Shown piece by piece: positions 36,850 through 49,864 of a stretch of 64,000 nucleotides of DNA; position 1 is the first letter of the stretch, and every line of letters begins with the position of its first letter. Source of the stretch: Lepisosteus oculatus (Eukaryota; Chordata; Actinopteri; Semionotiformes; Lepisosteidae). The notes under the pieces are model-generated. The model was given only the letters and a program-made list of their open reading frames with translations. It ran no database searches and was not told the DNA's origin. The stretch is taken from positions 9,636,784 to 9,700,783 of the forward strand of contig NC_090712.1 of assembly GCF_040954835.1 (NCBI RefSeq), written 5' to 3'. A program made the position numbers and the translations under genes.

Positions 36850-39200
36850 AGGCCTTTTTTTTTTCTAGGACAGCTAAAGAGAACTCCTGAGTTTTTCCTT
36901 TGATGCTATTTATAAAGCATTGTAAGTGAGGTCCAAATGTTTGGGCAGCCCCTGTGTCGAGAGGAGAGAGAAAGGAAGGAGAAAATCTCTGACTTTGCTG
37001 TGGGGAGAACAAACGAAATTGTGAAGTTTAAGAAGAAAACAAATGCTCGCTGGTAATTAGACCTTGCCTTTCAATGTACAGTAAGTGGATAAGTGGTTAG
37101 TTACAGTATTTCTCCAAAGAGGAGTTAAGCATTTGTTCAGGTGAGTTGTATATTAACAATCAGCACAAAAATCATTAAAAAAATGTATTCGGCGAAAGCC
37201 TGTTTTAAAGCAGCTCCTCATTTTGACTGTTTTATACCTGTGACTTAGTAGATTGCGCATGAGGTTAGGAAAACTGTAACTAAAGACAACAGTCTGTGCC
37301 ATTTTGCTGCAGGTGAAACCCAGAATCTACATGAAACCAGAGAGAAATGGGTGGCGGACAGTTTCACTGGTGACTTTCCAGTGCTAAAAGACCTTCTATT
37401 CAACCTAAAAGAAAATAATCTATTGCTATTTATAGGGGCTATTAAAAATCAAAAGGAAGGTTCTGTAATAACCTGAAGAACATTGTTTAAATTTGTGGCG
37501 GCTGATTGTACAGTAAGTCTAAGACTATCCTTTAAAACATTTTACGAAGTCTCACATTTTTCTTATCTACTTGAGGTTTCGTTAGGTGACGAACACACTC
37601 CGGTCCGCTAGTTCGCAGCTGCGGCTCTTAGTTTTAATTTGTTTTAAAAAAGAGAAGCATTAATCAGTTTGGAGAAGTCCTGTTGCAGTGCGTAATCCAG
37701 TGAGTTATGACACATGACAGAGCACTGGGCCTGCTGGGGGTCGTTACGGACCAAACAGAAGTGCACCAATCCATACGCATCTCTTTAAACAGCATCGCAA
37801 GGAACAGGACCGGTTGGCAGATGAGTTTTGAAAAGCCCCCTTTCAGACGTGTCCTACAGAGGGACTCCCAAGAGATGTCTGGGACTGTGAACTGACTGAC
37901 TGCAGCTGGCAGTCGTTCAGGCAATATGCCTCCAGAACAGGTGATGAAAGATCCCCAGGAGGATAATGGCTGTTGTGTGGCAGTGAGTAGCAGAGGGGGT
38001 GCTGCCAGAATAACAAAGGACTGCAAGATGGATCCATGTCCACCCTGCACCTGATTTAGAAAAGGAACAGCTCCGAACGCCTGGGGAAACAGCCTGTCTG
38101 TTGTTAAATCATCTGCCTTCTGATAAATGTGTATTGCAGGCCACTCTAGCTTAATGAGGGAGCGGCTTCAGCACACCACGCCGTTACAGTGTGGTTTAGA
38201 CTGAGCTGGCTATGAGGAATCCCCATGTTCGGATGGAAAGAAAGTACATGCACATAACTGAATTTCTAATATCCCGAGTACAATTGCAATTCAGAATTTT
38301 CGCTGGTAAATTCCCCTTTTTTACAACAGGTTTGATCTCTTATTTGCTAATTTTATTACCCCAAACTGGGCTTTAAAAGGTTTTATCTCTGTATGTAGTG
38401 GATTGGCGGTGGCTGTTTTTGCAGCAGGACTCACAATTCTCACTTCTCAGGGTAATGTGGCAATAGTTATGCAATAAAATGGTTTACTACAAAATCTGAC
38501 TTTTACTACAGCAACCTTAATTTTCGTATGTATATGTTACCTCTTTGCTGAAACAGTACTTAAATATTTGTCTTAACATGTTAACATTTACTGTGAAAAC
38601 GTTTGGATATCTTTAGCCAATTCTCCTGACACAAACTTTATTATTAGTTGTTTATAATTAGTGGTTACAGTACACAAGGAGAACATGAATCATGTTCATT
38701 ATGGGGAACAATCAGAATCAAAACACAAAAGGCCAGGGCTAAACACTGTCTGTCTTGAAAACAGGCCAAAAGATTTAAAGTTATTTACAGAAAATGTGAC
38801 TGAACTCTGCTTTATTACATTAAGCTTTTGAAAAGATAGTGCTAGGTATTTTATTAATTAAAATAACTGTATACCAGGACAGGCAGTTCCAATTCTCACA
38901 GGTGAACCTCTTCAGGCTGCTGAGGTCCCTTCAAACTATTGACACCTCATAAACATTATTTAAGCTAGTCACCAAGGTTTTAGTATTCCACATGAATAAT
39001 TTGATTTTTTTTTCAGAGTGAAAAATAAAAGCACAGACACTGTGACTGCTATTGCAGTTGTCAATAAACATGATTACCTTGGTGTCAAATTTAGCTCCCA
39101 GCAACAAGAAAAACAGTACTGTAGGTTCTCTCATGGATATTAACTTCAAAATCAAAGTCTGCCACCTAGACAATGTGAAAAGGTTTGTGTGCGGAGCTGT
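36850..39200. other. Intergenic stretch, no gene recognised
   Basis: The longest frame (minus strand, 37664-38050, 128 codons) has overlapping frames in other registers and no domain I can identify; treated as chance. Confidence 0.4.
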
Positions 39201-39204
39201 GTGA

Positions 39205-39310
39205 GAGGTGTCCACAAGGGAACAAGTAAAGGTTGATTTCAAGCTAAAAAAATAGAATAAAGAAAGGTTTTGGCTATCAACCGTTCTTCAGGTGTGTTGT
39301 GAAATGGTGT
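39205..39310 (-). mobile_element. Penelope-like element end with decayed hammerhead-like motif
   Basis: On the minus strand CTGAAGA (39291-39285) is followed by a short hairpin (GGTT-GAT-AGCC) and AAAAC where an active hammerhead has GAAA. A TTCTTTATTCTATTTTTTTA run and a GCTTGAAATCAACC block then follow, as in Penelope-like terminal repeats of fish. Related pieces are at 49.6 and 49.9 kb. Confidence 0.55.
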
Positions 39311-39728
39311 CTAACATTGTTTTTCAGAGCCTCTGGATTTCCTTCCCCTTTTCACTGAAATGTAGTAGATGGTGAAATAAATGTGTCAGACAAGGAACTT
39401 GCAAGCAACACTTGCTCCACATGAGAGCACTGGCCGTCTCCCCCAGCAGAGTGTGACCAGGTGGAATGTGATGATTACTTGCTTGCTTGATTTTGATGCA
39501 TTACCAAGAGGAACCGCGTTTCAGCATGGGAGACCGAACTCTTAAATAAATTAGAGACTGGCAATGGATCACTGCAGACTTACAGTACACTGCACTGTCA
39601 CCAGTACCATAACAACCCATATACTGGACTTCTGATACTCTTATTAACATTGTGTTTGTTTCACGAGCCTTCTTCCTTGTTTTAAATTAACTCATATTGT
39701 GGACAAAAACAAATAGAGAAGTTATTCT

Positions 39729-39729
39729 C

Positions 39730-39784
<55 letters not shown>
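39729..39784. repeat. (ATT)n microsatellite
   Basis: About 18 uninterrupted ATT units. Confidence 0.98.
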
Positions 39785-40429
39785 TGTAGGCACCTATACT
39801 GGCAAAATGCAAATATGCATTCACTGCTCACAATATAGAAAGTATATATTTCTATAGGGCTGGTACATAAAATTGAAACCAGCACAATACTTCTCATAAG
39901 AACAGCCGTGTTTATTTACTGAATTCATGTTACAAGGGCATGTACAGTACTGTTATGGCCGCACTATTCATAAAACCCTTATTACCATTAAAGTTTTATT
40001 CTTACTAAGAATATTAAGAGATGTAGGAGCTCCTGAGTGGGTCTATTAGTAAAAAGGACTCATCCTAGAACGACCTCTCTAATATTGACATGTTTCAGAC
40101 TTGAAGCACTTTGGATGCATTTCCAAAAATGAGAAAAATGCAAAGCTCTAAAAAATAAACGGAATAATATTCACAAGTAGAGCATTTTTATAACAAAACC
40201 TCAGAAACAGTGATTGGTTAATCGGGGAGATATGGAGCGGGTGAAGAAAGGATACGTTACAGATGTTAAGCTCATAACTAGTAATTAAATATGGATGGAT
40301 GCAGAAATTCATTAAAATGACTCAAAAGTAGCTTAATAAATAACACTCATGTTTTTACAGCATGCATCACAATTCCAACTCCCTATCAGAAAATGCTGAA
40401 TAGTGAAAATATTTAACTTATACAATACA

Positions 40430-40850
40430 ATTTATTGAGGACTGCTTTTTAAGAGCCTCAAAGCGCAGAACAGGAGCTCACGCAAGAGTACACATAACAG
40501 AAGTAAAAAGAGACAAAAGAAAGGCCAGGACATTGATCCTGTAAAACCAGGAGTAAAACTAAATTATACGGTAAAAAGCTTTAATGAAAATCTAGGTCTT
40601 TGACAGTCACAGAATCTAAAATGGATGAGGGCAGAGAGTTCCACAGACAAGGGGCAGCCCAGGAGAAGATACTACTGCCTGTTGTGTGGAGCCTGTTTGT
40701 GTACAGTAAGATTAAGCACTGGACTAGTCATGCAGCAGGTCCTTAAGACAATTTGGAACTAGATCATTCAGCGACTTAACCTTGAAGTCCACCCGAAACA
40801 TCTCAGGGAGCATGTGTAATTTGCTGAGGATGGGATTTCATTTAGAACGC
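40430..40850. repeat. Probable dispersed repeat, class not determined
   Basis: Blocks such as GCAGAGAGTTCCACAGACAA, AACTAGATCATTCAGCGACT and AACCTTGAAGTCCACC resemble an abundant vertebrate interspersed repeat with conserved 'gagttccacag' and 'ttgaagt' phrases. I cannot assign its class. Confidence 0.4.
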
Positions 40851-41059
40851 GGGAAACAGATCTCCACTCTGCTGCTTCACACTGCTGCATCTCTGAGTCA
40901 TGTGATTCTGCCTAGATTACGGAATCAAAGAAAAGTGGTTGGCCAAGGACAAACTACCCAGAGGAATTCCCTGTCTCGCTGACACTGCCATTAACAATCT
41001 GTAAAATAAGGCTGTCACGCAGCATTCTGTCTGCAGCTGAAGCTTGAGCAATATCTGCC

Positions 41060-44000
41060 TTTGAAGTGCTTTTAGCATGTTATCTGTGTGCAAAGAGCAC
41101 ATGTGTGACTTGAAGGATGGATGGTTTCACCTTGAGGTCAGGGATCGGTCCCAAACCTTTGACTGGGGCTTCTAAGCTGTAGAGATCTGCCACAATGATC
41201 CCCCCACTGACCAGGCCAGATGGATAGAGGACTGGCTCATCCCTGTGCACCTGGGATCAGCCTTCATATGTATAGGGAGCATCTGGGCAGACAATGGAAA
41301 AAGGAGCGCTGTCCCTGATCATCAGGGTGCCATGTCACATTGTGGAGAGCTCTTAGATGAGGTGCAGACTGTGTGGAGACAAAGATAGGCCAAAAATAAA
41401 TCTCTCTGAAATTTTAAGAATTTAATTTATTGTTTAAGGACAAAAAATATATTATATGCAATGAAATGAACTCTACACAACAATTAAAATTAAAAGAAAA
41501 TGGCTGGAGAAAAGAATATCAAAGGATCAAAAAAAGATACGAGAAAAACAGTGAGAATTAGGTCCAATCCCATCTACTACTAGAGTCATATTTTTCATAA
41601 ACCAGATTTCACTTTTAGTTGGATACCTATGATCACGTCTGTCCAATCTGCAATCAATATCTTCTTGCAATTACAAAAAACAAAACATTGGCCCACGTGG
41701 AACCAGATGTACTGTTTGCATGTGGACCAATGACATACTGTAGTTCAGGAATGGTCTGGTTCTAAGAAGGGCATGACTTTTAATAAAGTAATATGTAACA
41801 GACTTTCATCAAAAAATGATTTGCTAAGGGCATCGTCAACCTCAATCATTTTCACAGGAAATCTACAATCCTCAAATTTAAAGAGCAAGAAGCAGAGGGA
41901 GATGTCTGAGATAAAGAAATGCTAGTCATAAACACAGTCATACTTTTTGTGGCTTTTGACTTTAGCAGCACCACCGAATGAAATATTCCATCTCTAACTG
42001 TGTAACTTACCTCAATGCTTTCCTAGGTGTTGCACCTCTGAAGTTTTCAAAGCAGTGTGGTGGTCTGACTATACTTCAACTGCCCCTTCCAGTTACAGGA
42101 AACCTTCATTTTGCAGATACACTGTTAGCACCACAAGATGTGGTGACAATCTCTCTCCCCCCACACAGTTCACAGCAGGTGGTGTCCACATCTGCATTAC
42201 TGGGTCCAGCTCTTTGTTTGTCTGGTTTACGGTGTCACAACATTTCTCTCAAAGTATCTTGACACATTTTGCTCAGTTGATCGGCCACAAGTGAAGTCTG
42301 TGCATTAAACACTAAAATGAGCAGGTATCTCTTAAGCAGCTGAAATATATTTAAAATCATTGGAGCTAGCAGATATGTAAATTTGTTGCATACAGTAAAT
42401 ATATATATATACTGTGAACTATTTTAAACTTATTGTGAACTCATTTTGGCTTTCCTCTTTGCAGACAGACTTTGAAATACAAAATAATGAATAAAAAGGC
42501 TAACAATAAAATAATAATTAAACAAATGAGAGAAAAAATTGTTTAAACTTTAAATAAGGTTAAAGCGTAAGCTTTAGGGTTAGTTTCTTGCATCTGTACA
42601 TGTTTTATTGTCATTCGAACTTCAACTGAGTGAAAATTGGCAATAAAAGTACAGAATCAGCTGATTCTAATGACAGGCAGTTGTGTTATTATAAACCAAT
42701 CACTGGAAATTAGTTCTCACTACACTGCAGTAGAGTTTGAATGAATGACATCAATCGCGGTTGTTTTTTTATTTAAAAGAATTTATTAATCAGAAATTTT
42801 AATCTGATGACTTATTATTTAATAAGGCTTTGTAAAAGGAAGAGTCTACTTTGCTTTAACACACGAGTAAGGTAACAGATAAATGCTTCACAAAACCAAT
42901 ACACTTTTTATGAGGGATGAAAGAATGTGAGAATGTCTTATTGTCAAGTGAAAGGCAATACAGTAAAAAAAAAGAGCCAAAAAAAGAGTGCCACTCAAAA
43001 TTGTTTACAAATTTAGAAGTGTCCATATTTCAAGCACAAAGATTAACTTTATCTAAGAGTTCCTCACAACAGACCTAGATGTAATGAGTTTGCATTAACA
43101 CTGAATAAAAAAGTGTCTCTCTTTGATTTCACTTGATATTTTTATGATAATTCCACACAAGGATAGTGAAATCTGGCACCTTATTCCCATCTATTCACAG
43201 AAGACTGCAAGTATTGTGATCACTTTGCTCAAATGCCAAGAGAAAGGGTCACTCCAGAAAGTTGTGAAAATTGCACTGTTAGCATTTGTCTTTAAACAGT
43301 ATGAGAATATTTTTTGACATTGTGTGTTGCTTTAGGTCACACAAAGAATGTATTTTGTGCAAACCAAGCATTGTTTTTTTGTATTTCTCCTCCTGTGGTT
43401 TTATTTTACAAATGATGTGCACATTTATTATCTAATTTGATAAGAGTTATTGCTGTAAAAGCAAAGGCCATCTGAAAGCTCTAACGGAAGAAAACAGAAA
43501 TTAACAGTGGTGGATCAATTACAAGATGCTACGCAGATATATTTCCGGATAATGTCTGGATTAGTCATGGTTTAAGAAAAAAAGTCGCAGGACCAGTCAT
43601 TTGCAATATCCATTGGTAAACAATACAGATTGTTGTTAACATTAACAGCCAACAAAGTGCAAAAAAAACAATACAGGGCAGAATTTTCCATGCTACCTTT
43701 AATGCTCCATAAAACTATGTAATTTATTGCAGGGGCTGATTTCCAAAACCTCTTAAGTGGTTTTAATTTTATAAAACATACACCCAACCAGAACTATCCA
43801 CTGCCAATATAGCCATTTTGGATCTTTTTAATATTGAGGCTTAGTGAAATATTTATGTGGCAGCACTTTCGGTTCTAGAAGTTAGGACGAGCATACTCTG
43901 AATCCATTTAAACAGTTCTTTTTTCATTTTAGAATTATTGTCTAAACCTCAAATTGAATAAACATGGCTTGTGAGCAGTTCCCAGCAACTAAATCCATGC

Positions 44001-44100
44001 TGAATTGACCTTCCCGCCTTCCAACAAAATCATTTCAGATCCACACACTATCACAACAGGAAAGAGTGCCCAGTCCTAACTTCGACCACCTGTTTTGAAC
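41060..44100. other. Intergenic stretch upstream of the COMMD1 3' end, no gene recognised
   Basis: Contains chance frames only (for example a plus-strand 94-codon frame at 41978-42262 with an overlapping second frame) and a short TA tract near 42398-42411. Confidence 0.4.
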
Positions 44101-44108
44101 TGTTCAAC

Positions 44109-44114
44109 TTTATT
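44109..44114 (-). terminator. COMMD1: Candidate COMMD1 polyadenylation signal (AATAAA)
   Basis: First AATAAA on the minus strand, about 170 nt beyond the COMMD1 stop codon, a plausible spacing for a short 3' UTR. Confidence 0.35.
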
Positions 44115-44119
44115 TCATT

Positions 44120-44280
44120 TTCTAGGAGCCCTGAAGGCAATAAAACACAAGGCAGCCAAATACATATTTGGGTTTGGGGTCAGCGTGATGTCAAGTTTGA
44201 GCTACAAATCCATCTTTCCCTGTCCATTACAGTATAATGAAAATAGCTTTACACTAACTGGTCCCAGTGCATCCAATTGA
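44120..44280. repeat. Repeat pair member A (with 45150-45310)
   Basis: Shares TTGAGC-ACA-ATCCATC-TTCCCTG and CATTACAGTAT-ATGA-AAT with a copy about 1.05 kb to the right. Class unknown. It lies in the presumed 3' UTR or flank of COMMD1. Confidence 0.5.
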
Positions 44281-44284
44281 AATA

Positions 44285-44392
44285 TTAGCTGCTGTGGGTA
44301 ATTGCGTTGATGCTCTCCTCAATCTCCGCCATCTTCTTCAGAACGTGGTTCACTTTGGCCTCGTCAAATTCCAAGCACACAAACTCGGATTC
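44285..44392 (-). CDS. COMMD1: COMMD1 last coding exon (C-terminal end of the COMM domain)
   Basis: COMMD1 is a copper-metabolism and NF-kB regulator, part of the COMMD/CCDC22/CCDC93 (Commander) endosomal recycling complex. This exon encodes 35 residues plus TAA, starting E-S-E-F-V-C-L-E-F-D-E and containing K-V-N and E-I-E-E-S-I. It closely matches the human COMMD1 C-terminus, and the exon begins at the same Q/E-S-E-F junction. The acceptor is a C/T tract ending CCCCCCCAG. It is partial: no exon encoding the upstream COMM or N-terminal helical part was found between 44.4 and 64 kb, so exons 1-2 should lie beyond the window. Confidence 0.9.
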   Translation of the reverse strand, partial: ESEFVCLEFDEAKVNHVLKKMAEIEESINAITHSS

Positions 44393-45149
44393 CTGGGGGG
44401 GAAAGAGAAGAAAGGGAGAGAGGAAAAGATCATTGCGTTGAAATTCAATCACTGCTCTCAACCCTTTGGAGGGTTAAAATGTACACACAGTGGAAGAAAA
44501 GTTGTTTGGCTTTTTATGGTTTTGGAAAAATACACCTTATTTATTTTACACTGCTTTCAACGGTGACAGAGCGAAGGGCTAAGGCAGGGAAGGAATGGGG
44601 AAATCAGCTTATTTAGCTGTGCTTCTTTGGTCTGACAGAAAAAAGCAAAACCTCTACAGTCCTGGACCATTATACAGTCTTACAGGGGAAAATAGACCAA
44701 CCTGAAGGACCAACATACAAATAATCCTCTTCCATGTTCCAAAGGTTTTTTATACTAGGTCATTGATAGAGCAAAGGTTTCAGACAGGAGCAGACAAGGT
44801 GGTGTACTGTATGTATTAAAGTCAATGCTATGGTTATTTTTATTTCTATAAATATATCCCTCATTTTTCAATACATATTAAAATATTCTTTGTTATGGGA
44901 ATGTTGTGACCAATTTGTGGTTATGTTCTGGAACCTGGATTCTTCGTTTTTTTCCTTCATTAAAAAAATCTAAAGATTCTTTACTCTCCCAGAGTACTTC
45001 TACTAGTTGATCACCTGGATCTTGGCCTCTCGCAGCGGGACAGAAGGGGTTTGTCTGGCTGTTCTCACCACAGCTAAAACTAAGGCTGGGGCTGCTTGGG
45101 AGCTTCCTGGGAGCCTCTACGTTCCTTCCCCCGTTATAACCGGCTCCTT

Positions 45150-45310
45150 TCCTGTCTTTATACCATGTACACGGAGGTTTCGACCGCCTGATGGAACAGA
45201 CAAAATGGGCAGCCAGTGATTTCTATCTATAGGTATGGGGTCATTGCTAGCTTTGAGCCACAGATCCATCATTCCCTGGGCATTACAGTATGATGAGAAT
45301 GAATGGAGGC
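45150..45310. repeat. Repeat pair member B
   Basis: Second copy of the element at 44120-44280 in the same orientation; best match is about 45237-45302. Confidence 0.5.
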
Positions 45311-48300
45311 TTGCAGTGCTGCAGCTGGAGCGGTCCAACCCTTCCTGTGTAGCGGTTCCCTGGGTGAAGGTATGGAGGGCGAAGGTTGGTGTTGCGTTGT
45401 ACTGTTCTTTTGTTATTTTGGCCTTGTGAAAATCTTTTTTACTTGCAGAAATTCATTTACATCAGTCTGAAAAAACATAAAAGGGGCATACATATAATTG
45501 TAGTATTCAGATATTATCCATTTATAAAAAACAACTATCAACAGCTGAATGAAAACAGAAACCACAACCAGTATCCTCACATACAATATTGTTTCTAGTG
45601 GCGTAAAGCTCTTTTCCTGTTCTTCCAGTTTAATAATACTACTATTGTCTTTCTTACGGTGAGGGATAACAATAAAACAATTACAGGTTTTTAATGGGTG
45701 GAATAAAAGAAGAGAAATCACGAATTAAGCATAGGTTTGTGGAGAGTTTGCAGCGATAGTGTTCCCAAAATTTTGAACTAAATTTGCTGAAGCGATGGGC
45801 AGGAAATAAACTTGACTTTGAAACGTCTCTTAACTGAAAGTACCGATAGTAACAATTGCTTTGGGATCAAATGCATCTCCCTTGTTTTTCCAAATGCTGT
45901 AGTCTTCCTCCACCAAAGATGTGTCCTAACTGGGAAACAGCCTTGTTCTGCTCTTCTGAGGAATTTAAAGCTGACAAAATCAAATGGCCCACTCAAAAAG
46001 ACACCAGATAGTTTTACCCTGACTGCAGCTTTCTAAAGGAGTCAGGTTTTTAAGGTCAGCGTGTAAGGTCTTCAACACCCACACAAAAACAATTTAAACA
46101 TAGGTATATGGTCCTCAGTGTACAGAGTGCATTACAATCGTGCATGGTACAGGCCTTGTAAGCTTGACCTTTCACCTTGTCAGGGAGGGGAAGAGGATGT
46201 GAAGGAGCTCTGATACAAGAGAATGACAGGAAGGCCACTCCTGCAGGCCTCACAGAATTTGTGCGGTGATAAACTCAAAAACATAAGGCTCCACTCAGGG
46301 ATTGCTGTTTCTTGCTGCCCCTATACACACTTTGCCATTTTCAGATTTTTCCATTGAATCTTGATTGGAAGGTTTTCACAGTCAGGTGAAAGGAGTTGAG
46401 TGAAATCATGCATTCTGTATGGCCTAAGAGAACAGATACTGAGCGTATAAAAATGCACCGGCAAAACAATTTAACCCTTCACATGCAAAAGTACATCTTC
46501 TTGTACACAAAGTGTCAATAAAGCTCTAAAACAAGCTCTGTCTTAACTGAAAACAAAGACTACTAATTGGATAATAAATCACAACCACACTGTACATCTA
46601 AATCTTGATTTCTTATTACCTGCCTTGATGGGATTGTGAAGAAACGCAATGCTACCGACTTGGAAATAAATCTCAAGTATCACCTTCATTTCCTTATTAT
46701 ATAATGGTGACTGAGGTATACTTAGATGCAGTAAAATCATCCACAAATTCCTTCAAAAATATATTTGTCTGTTTTTAAGTAATATCCCTACTACATTTAC
46801 TTTTAGGACACAATCTGAAGTCTCAATCTCTGGAGCTCTTTAAAAATAGACCATATTTGTACTGGTTTGACCTGACCCTTTCCCAATTACAGAAGGTACT
46901 GTACTGCCTCCTATCTCAAGAGGGCTGTGTTTAAGTCTGTCAATGCAGAAAACACAGGCATAAAAAGAGTGTGTAGAGGTTAAGGGAAGCAAAAGTCTAC
47001 AAACAACTGTAAGAGGAACAAACCCTGCTCCAAAGTGCAGTGAACTAACGGTGTTTTAAAGCATTTTGATTCCTCTTATACCACTGTTGTTGAGAACAGA
47101 GCCTGTGGATTGAGATTCACGTAACCTTTGGTGCTTGTGGGTCAGCAAAAATGTCCATAGCCTCAAATATCAGCACATTCATCTCAAGGTAAAAACAGGA
47201 GCAGTACACTTGTATACGCTCAGAGTTTATGCTTAAGATTTGTTTTGTGTATTATGTATCACAATGATAAAAATGTAACCCTATCTTACCCCCCAACAAA
47301 TCAAAATCTTATTCAAAGCAGATTATAAAGAAACACCTTTGATGATGTGGATTTTTTTTCTTTCCATACTACAGCTCATTTCAGAGCTGTGCAGCCCAGT
47401 CTAACTCACTGCTGCTAAAACAGGAAAAAGACTTCCTACCCACAATGGGATCAATGTAGCTGTATACTTGAGGTGGGAACAGAGGAACAGCTCAGGAAAA
47501 GAGTGTAGTTATTATTCAGAGAAGAACTAATCACACATCTCCTCCTCACTTCCAGGAGACACTACACAAAAGCCTGTGATGTCTAAAGGTGGTGTTCATT
47601 TCCCTTAGTCAGGCATATGCAGAATACAGCGTGGTGCCACAACAGAGGGTCTCCACAAAGCAGGAGACATAAAATGCCAAGGAACAAAAACGCTTTCAGA
47701 AGGCAATCAGGTGAATGCATTCGCAATCTGTTGCTTGACAGGAAAACACTTGTTCCATTCCCTGCTAAACTTTCTCACATTAACTGCACACGGGCAAGAA
47801 GAATTCTTTATCCTCTGGAAGTGGAACACTTGGATTAAGACATGCTAGAGCTGTGGTATTTGATAGTCACACAGGCGCAAAGGCTGGGAATTTAATCTGA
47901 CCCCATTAGAAACTCGTTTTATTCAACAAAGCAATAGTGATTAGAAAACAAGGGAAGATGGCAGAACAAAAAGATGTAAGGTGTAACCGGTTATGGTAAA
48001 ACTCCATGTCTGTTTTGTCTGTGAAAGGTTTATAAGATTTTGGGTTTGTTCTACCTTTAGCACTGATATTATGGTACCTTGAGAAATAGGGGACATTCCT
48101 GTGACTCAATTCTGAAGAGAGAACAAAAGTAAACATAACTTTTAAAACCAATAATCAAAAATAAAAGAAGGTTATGCATATCAGCACTGACACCCAGGTG
48201 AACCTTGGAAAAAAATAAAATTCACATTGAGTGAATTTTTTACAAAGTGAAAAAACAAACCTTCACTGAAGCAAAAGCATCAAAGCATTAAGAGTTGATA

Positions 48301-48839
48301 AACATAAAAGTAAAAAATAAATGTAAAGAGAAAAGAGTGCATATAACAAGTGGACAAGTAAATATAACAAGAAATGAAGTGTATTCTGAAAGCAAAAAAT
48401 ATATATAAAAAGTTCCTGTGTAACAGATGTGACCACACTCCACAAACACAATAGAAAGTGTCAACTGACAACTTCACATCAATTAGTAGAGCCTCCATGC
48501 AGGTCTTGACTCCAGGAGCACCTGTTTGTCTGGAAGGCAGATCTTCCTTCTGAGAACTTCACTCAGTCTCTGTATCAGCTGCAATCTCATCTTGCTTCAT
48601 CTCTTCCTTGTGCACCTGAACACTTCAAGCCCCTGAACTCCACAGCTTTAACGGTTTCCCTTGTGAAACTGAGGCACGACTTTCAAGTAAGTTGCAGAGA
48701 AGACTTCTAAACTTCAAAGAATTAAAATACTGAATTCAGTGAAACTCTTAGCGAATAACTGCATTTGGTTGGGAAGAACTGTGGTACTTACACTATTCAA
48801 TAATGTTAGAGTAAGAACGTAATAGTCTGTAAATGATAA

Positions 48840-49400
48840 CAGGCTATCTGACCCATCTAGCCCGATGCTGTGGTTAGTAGTTAAAGAATCCAAGGATTTC
48901 ATTTCAAGTTACTGGCTTCTACAATATGGCTGGGTAGGTTGTTCCAGACTCCCACAACCCTTTGAGTAAAGAAAGGCCTCTCGTTGTTGGTTTTCTATTT
49001 GGACTCTTCCCAGCAGTGCCCATCTATGTCCTCTTGTCCATGTTTAACTGTCCAGTCTGGAGGACCAGGCTGGGTTAACTTTTTCAATACCTTTGAGGTT
49101 TTTCGGGAAAAAAAAATGGTATCAGGTCACCTTGTATTCTCTGTTCAAAACTAAGAAATTTCTCAAGCCTGTGTGTTTAAGGCATTCCCTTAAGCTCCAG
49201 GATGTACTGTATCCACAGCAGCTAGATATTTTCTATAATGTGACCAAACAAAATTCGACACAATATTCTAGAACAGGCTTTACTAGTGCATTTACAATTT
49301 TAACATAACATCCCTTCATTTCAATTCTGTGCTTTAAACTGTATATCCTAGCATTTTGTTTGGCTTCTTAATTGCTTCCCCACGCTGTCTAGAAGATATA
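48840..49400 (-). mobile_element. CR1 LINE fragment
   Basis: The plus strand shows GTTGTTCCAGACTCCCACAA, AAAGAAAGGCCTCTCGTTGT, CACAATATTCTAGAACAGGC and TAACATCCCTTCATTTC, the reverse complement of the CR1 ORF2 end and 3' region. Internally deleted and decayed. Confidence 0.75.
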
Positions 49401-49559
49401 AATGATATATCAACATAAACACTTAAGTATTTTTGCTAAGAAACGTCTAGCTCACCTTTTCCCATTTTTATAAATGTATAAATTCTATCTTTACTACCTG
49501 CATACAAAACCTTGCAGAAATGTACATTAACACCATCTGCCAAATGTCTGCCCTTCTAA

Positions 49560-49640
49560 TTGGCAAAGGAACAGATAAAAGTTAATTCCAAGCTGAAAGG
49601 TAAAGAAAATAAATAATGTTTTGGCTTCTTCAGGTGGGAA
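49560..49640 (-). mobile_element. Penelope-like element end fragment (1)
   Basis: Plus-strand blocks GCAAAGGAACAGATAAAAGT, TTCCAAGCTGAAAGG and TTTTGGCTTCTTCAGGTG match, in reverse orientation, the neighbouring copy at 49.87-50.0 kb. The hammerhead-like core is CTGAAGA (49633-49627) with stem II lost. Confidence 0.55.
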
Positions 49641-49864
49641 GATCAGATCCCCATATTACTCCATTAATTACATCTCCCCCATTTTGAGTATTCACCCCTT
49701 ATCAGTATTAAATTACCAATTTTCCCTGTGCACTTCAAACACACTTAAACATGAAGAATAAACTGGAAATACCTTTTTTAAAATGTGTTACTACTTTTAT
49801 ATGTGGTTAAACTGTCCTACTTGTTGCTAATTTTTGGTTTAGTTTGACTTAAACCATTAAAAAT

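Noticed and set aside
37664-38050. Minus-strand frame of 128 codons
   Set aside because: Overlapping frames on both strands, no domain, no splice sites of note.
39729-39784. Regular short repeats considered as an array (also 33151-33190)
   Set aside because: Plain triplet microsatellites; no spacer-repeat structure, and CRISPR is not expected in animal DNA.
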